64,000 nucleotides of DNA from Morella rubra. Taxonomy: Eukaryota; Streptophyta; Magnoliopsida; Fagales; Myricaceae. The notes beneath the pieces were generated by a model that was not told the DNA's origin, ran no database searches, and saw only the letters and a list, made by a program, of their open reading frames with translations. The DNA lies in NCBI GenBank assembly GCA_003952965.2, contig CM025849.1, positions 23,350,226 to 23,414,225 on the forward strand, given 5' to 3'. This document shows positions 60,049-64,000 of the stretch, piece by piece (the first letter of the stretch is position 1; the number at the start of each line of letters is the position of its first letter). Position numbers and translations under genes: made by a program.

Positions 60049-60650
60049 AACAACTTAAGTTAAAATTTTGAGCCAAATTACATTTACTTAGTTAAATGAT
60101 TTAAATAAATTTAAATTATTGAATTAAATGGGGATCCATAATCATTTTAAAAGAATAAAATGTAAAATCAAATAAATCTGCTAAGTGTCTGAACCATAAT
60201 CATTAATGAATTAAGTAAAATTAACTTAAATTTCTAAGTGTCCGCACGGCGTAACATCCCATTCGGACGTGCATACATTAATCGATAACACGAAAAAAAA
60301 AAATCATCCTAAACGCCTTATTGCAGTACATGGATTACACGTGTTTAATGAGGTCGACGTTCAAACAGGGAAGCAGTCAGAGTCCAAATGGTAGGATGAA
60401 ACAACACTGTTAAACGGATGACAGCACCGTTCGTATGTCTATGTAACATTGCATGGTTGCATATGTTTACCCAGACGACAGTTGAAAACGGCTGTAACTG
60501 TCCCGACAATTTGCAGAGCGTTCGGACGTGACGTGACGTGACGTTTATTCAGCTAAACATGTGCTTCCACGTCACACGATGTCAGGAGAATATCGTCCGG
60601 ACGTGAAATGTCATCCAGACGCTTTTAATGTTTCGAACAATTTTAAACGG
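60049..60650. other. CACTA-like DNA with GGACG words, no gene
   Basis: This continues the repeat-rich DNA. It contains a GACGT run of four units (60526-60544) and scattered GTTCGGACG/CGTCCGGACG words. No open frame is recognised. Confidence 0.4.
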
Positions 60651-60654
60651 TTCA

Positions 60655-60890
60655 AATTTTGCATTTAATGCGGTGGACTTTCATTGGGCCACGTGTGCTG
60701 AAAAGCGTCCGAACGGGGGACACATCGTCCGGATGGCTCCACTGAATTGTCAAATACAAACAAGTTCGACATTTTCAGTTTCACCGACTTTTTTTTCAAA
60801 AAAAATCAACCCTCACGTATTTTCTTCCCAAATCTTGACGTAAAGTCATTCCTTCGAGGCTTAATCACATCTAGGTATGTTTTATTCATT
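60655..60890 (+). promoter_or_regulatory. Promoter/5' leader-like module with G-box (copy 2)
   Basis: GCATTTAATGCGGTGGACTT then TCATTGGGCCACGTGTG (G-box at 60690-60697) parallels copy 1 at 58742-58777. A leader-like stretch and a splice-donor-like TCTAG/GTATG (60873) follow. Similarity is clear around the G-box and weak elsewhere. Confidence 0.4.
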
Positions 60891-61149
60891 TTTACCACGA
60901 TTTTAATGGTAAAATTTTTTTTTTTTTTTTTTAGTTTTACGTATAAAATTTCAATCCTATTTTTTGTATACTACATTATGTTTTTTTATTTGATTTTTAT
61001 GTAGAAATTGATTGTGCTAAGTGTTAGGATTATTTTGAGTGTATTTATTTGAGATTTGGTAGTGTATTTGGGAATGTGTGGGAGAAGGAAGCAGGCTACC
61101 ATAGCTGAGTTAATTCAGTCGTCTTCCACGATGTGTTCGGACACTGGTT

Positions 61150-61870
61150 TCAGACGTCCGAACACCTAGTAGTATCCCAAAAGGGATACGTTGCTGAGTT
61201 AACTCGGTAGTCTTTCCCATCGCGTCCAGACACTATGTTCAAGCGTTTGAACGCCTGGTAGTATCCCAGAAGGGATACGTTGTAGTTTTGAGTGTGTTCG
61301 GACACTATATCCAAGCTGTTCGGATGTATTTTATATTTAATTTAAATAGATTACTTTGTTGGTTCCCGTTCGGACGCTAATGTCATTGGGTTCGGACACC
61401 ATTTACTATCCCAAAGGGATACGTTATCATTTTGATTGTGTCCGGATGGTTTATAAAAGCAGTCCGAATGTGTTTTATATTAGATTTAAATAGTTTACTT
61501 CTTTGTTATCTGTTCGAACTGCTATCTAATACTGTTTGAAGGCTGGTAGTATCCCGAAAGGGATACGTTGTTGTTTTGATTGTGTTCGGACGGTATATGA
61601 AAGTAGTTTGGGCGTGATTTATATTAAATTTAAATATTTTACTTTTCTGTTTTCCGTTCGGACAACTATCTAACACTGTTCAAAAGCCTGATTGTATACC
61701 AAAAGGGATACGTTGTCGTTTTAATTTTGTCTGAATGCTATATGAAAGCAATCCGGATGTGTTTTATATTAAATTTAAATAAGTTACTTCTTTGTTTTCC
61801 ATTCGAACGACTATCTAACACTGTTTGTACGCCTAGTAGTATCCCAAAAGGGATACGTTTTCATTTTGCT
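61150..61870 (+). repeat. Tandem array, about 145-bp period, built around a TATCCC-AAAA-GGGATA palindrome
   Basis: The palindrome and its CGTT tail occur at 61173, 61262, 61407, 61550, 61695 and 61840, so spacings are 89, 145, 143, 145 and 145. Each unit also carries a GTTCGGACG-like word and, in the later units, a TTTATATTAAATTTAAAT block. The centre varies (AAAA, AGAA, AAA, GAAA) while both arms are kept, except for one arm change at 61695 (TATACC). It follows the CACTA-like DNA and shares its GGACG words, so it is probably part of the same element. Confidence 0.85.
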
Positions 61871-63160
61871 TGTGCTCTGCGCACTTTTGTATAAATTTGT
61901 CATACTGTCTTCTTACTCTGAGGTTAATTAATCGTTCAGACAGCCGTCGTTAGATGTTCGTAAACATTCAAACCCTTTTATATTCGTCCAAACCCTTTTA
62001 ATAACTGTGCAAACTCTTTTGTGCAAATTCTCAAAAAATGAGCAAGTGTCTGCAAACCAGCAGCCAAGCTGATCCCGAGCAACCTTCCACTGTAGCTCTA
62101 TCGATGGAGCAGCACACATCGATTATTATGTCCCGCAACATTATTGTCAAGCGGCAAAAGTCTCAAGGCCTAATCGCCATGTCAGATTTTGCCTAACAAT
62201 CTTATCGCCTCATTTAAGGATCCAATCGAAGACGGCATCCTGTCTCATGAATAGAACGCGGTAAATGGCAGCCAAGCAGGTAGTCTTGAGTTTCTATTCC
62301 ATTACTCATATAAAGGCTGAGACCTCTGTGCGGTGTCAAGAATGAATGGATTATGTATACCTATAGGAAGAAAGAGCATATATGAAGAGAAGTGATTACT
62401 GAGTCTTATGAGTGTATGAGATCCTAAGTAAGAAGAACTGTGCTATGGTCCTGCGTGACCAAAAATAAGTAATGAACTGTAGTATATATATAGGCTCGAC
62501 GAGGCAGTCGACTGCTTGGTATAACGGTTCATGTCCAATTATCTCGACCCTGCCTTGGGTGACCCCTTTAACCACCCCAGCCTATAGAAGCAAGTCCAAT
62601 ACTATCTAAATAGATAATCAACCCGCCTTCGTGTAGCGGTTCCACACGGCCGGCACTTGGACGAAGCTAATCTTACAACATGTAGAACAATACTCTCCTG
62701 CCTATACAATACTGAATGACGGCTGTTTAACTGCAACTAAATGCGCGAAGAATTGCATACTCATTATGTGCTATTTGCTGATATGGAGATGATTCCCAAC
62801 ACACCTCGTTAACTCAATTATAACTATCTCAAGACATTCATAAAACATGGTTACTGCTAACAACATGCTGAGCCAATCGGCGTTGGCGATCATAAAATTT
62901 TAGCCTAAACACCTAATTAATATCATTACATTTTTTCTCTCTCTCCTTACTTTTTCTCTAACTTTTTTCACTTTTTTAACCTAACTTTTTCACTTTTTCA
63001 TCTCTCCTCCGATCTTTCACTAACTACTACAATTTTACCCTAAAATTTTACTTACCCAAACAACATGCGTCAAATCTAATGCCATAACAATGCCGATGGT
63101 AAAAATAACTCAAATCAACAGATAGCAAATAAAAGAGCATTTGCATCTAAAAACCCAATA
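61871..63160. other. No recognised gene; MITE-like AT-rich block near 62890-63070
   Basis: A 53-codon plus-strand frame at 62037-62198 (MSKCLQTSSQADPEQPSTVA...) has no known family. At 62893-63052, TAAAATTTTAG and CTAAAATTTTA bracket a CT-rich stretch, similar in style to the MITE at 24475, but no TSD was confirmed. The remainder shows nothing. Confidence 0.3.
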
Positions 63161-63162
63161 TC

Positions 63163-64000
63163 TCATCTAAGATTACGAAATCTGTCATTACTCAAGTGTT
63201 TTGTGAAAATATCAGCTAGTTGATACTTAGTACTAATGAAATCAAGTGAGATGTCACCTTTTTGAATATGATCTCTTAGAAAATGATGTCTGACTTTAAT
63301 GTGTTTAGTTTTTGAGTAGTGGATGGGATTCTTGGACAAGTCGATAACACTAGTGGTATCACATTTGATGGGTATACTATCAAACTCCAATCCAAAATCT
63401 TTGAGAGTTTTTTTCATCCACAACACTTGAGCACAACAACTACCGGCCTCTATGTATTTCGCTTCGGTTGTTTATAAAGCAACCGAGTTTTGTTTCTTTC
63501 TACTCCAAGAAACTAAAGACGAACCTAGAAAATGATAAGTACCACTAGTACTTTTTCTTTTGACTTTGCACTCAGCAAAGTTGGCATCAGAATAGCTTAC
63601 TAGGTTCATGTGAGTGTCTCTAGGATACCAAAGTCCTAAGTCAATAGTACCCAAAAGATATCAAAAAATTATTTTTACAACACAAAAATGAGATTCTTTA
63701 GGACATTCTTGGAATCTAGCACATAAACACACACAAAACATAATATCCGGCCTACTAGCCGTCAAATAGAGAAGAGCTCCAATCATACCTCTATACTTGG
63801 TGATGTTCACCTTTTTACCTTTTTCATCCACATCAAGCTTTAACGATGTGCTCATTGGTGTTTCCGCCACCTTCAAGTTCTCCATTCCAAAGCGTTTGAG
63901 TAGATCCTCTATATACTTGGCTTGGTTCATAAAGATTCCTTCTTTGGATTGCTTGATTTGTAGTACAAGGAAGAAATTGAGCTCACCCATCATACTCATC
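63163..64000 (-). pseudogene. Ty1/copia RT C-terminus and RNase H (SIRE/TAR-like), two in-frame stops
   Basis: One minus-strand frame covers the whole stretch. The RT end reads MSMMGELNFFLVLQIKQSKE, then NQAKYIEDLLKRFGMENLK and GALLYLTASRPDIMF. RNase H follows: LGLWYPRDTHMNLVSYSDAN, RKSTSGTYHFLGSSLVSWSR, TTEAKYIEAGSCCAQVLWMK, then LSKNPIHYSKTKHIKVRHHF and QLADIFTKHLSNDRF. The stops are TGA where Arg is expected (near 63650) and TAA where Ser is expected (near 63468); there is no frameshift. The element continues beyond the right edge. Its 3' LTR was not found to the left. Confidence 0.92.

Noticed and set aside
61150..61870. CRISPR-like array of regularly spaced palindromes
   Set aside because: This is plant nuclear DNA, the spacers are themselves repeats, and the unit is 145 bp; it is a transposon-associated tandem repeat.

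Overview
This is nuclear DNA of a flowering plant, probably a woody eudicot. It is AT-rich, its two real genes have typical plant exon-intron structure, and most of it is nested, decayed transposable elements (L1-type LINE, Ty3/gypsy Tat, Tekay and Athila-like, Ty1/copia, hAT, CACTA, foldback MITEs, a SINE). The species cannot be named from the sequence.

Only two protein-coding genes look intact, both on the minus strand and both assembled here from spliced exons. (1) A 60S ribosomal protein eL30 gene at 19019-21388 has five coding exons and 112 codons, with TGGGCY motifs and a telo-box upstream. (2) A receptor-like cytoplasmic kinase of subfamily VII (PBL2/PBL3/APK2-like) at 50518-57298 has six exons, 384 residues and an N-terminal MGNC acylation motif.

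Layout. 1-5401: a degenerate L1 LINE (minus strand) and its 5' flank, interrupted by two solo LTRs with 5-bp target-site duplications (TSDs). 5402-17757: a Tat-like gypsy element (plus strand; LTR, gag, protease) cut by a 4.3-kb hAT-like element (8-bp TSD, containing a retroelement 3' end) and by a 3.6-kb solo LTR (5-bp TSD). 17760-18790: LTR fragment, foldback element, LINE 3' fragment. 19019-22000: eL30 gene and promoter. 22139-24076: foldback elements, a SINE and simple repeats. 24104-27400: 3' end of a Tekay/Del chromovirus. 28186-35470: a third solo LTR, a truncated LTR, gypsy LTR repeats, GA-rich DNA and an Athila-like integrase end. 35699-39180: a LINE 3' end split by a 3.1-kb solo LTR. 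39200-43130: an internally deleted Tat-like gypsy element. 43688-57298: the kinase gene. 58131-61900: a CACTA-type terminus followed by DNA rich in GTCCGGACG-like words, a MULE-like foldback element and a palindrome array with a period of about 145 bp. 63163-64000: a Ty1/copia RT-RNase H fragment.

The most important structural observation is that 38704-45106 and 45525-51913 are almost the same 6.4 kb, separated only by a 418-base N gap. The suffix of the left contig equals the prefix of the right contig, and the mismatches gather at the contig ends. This looks like an unmerged contig overlap (false duplication), not biology. It duplicates the last kinase exon and the gypsy element. I found no convincing new multi-gene system. 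The least explained region is 58131-61900.
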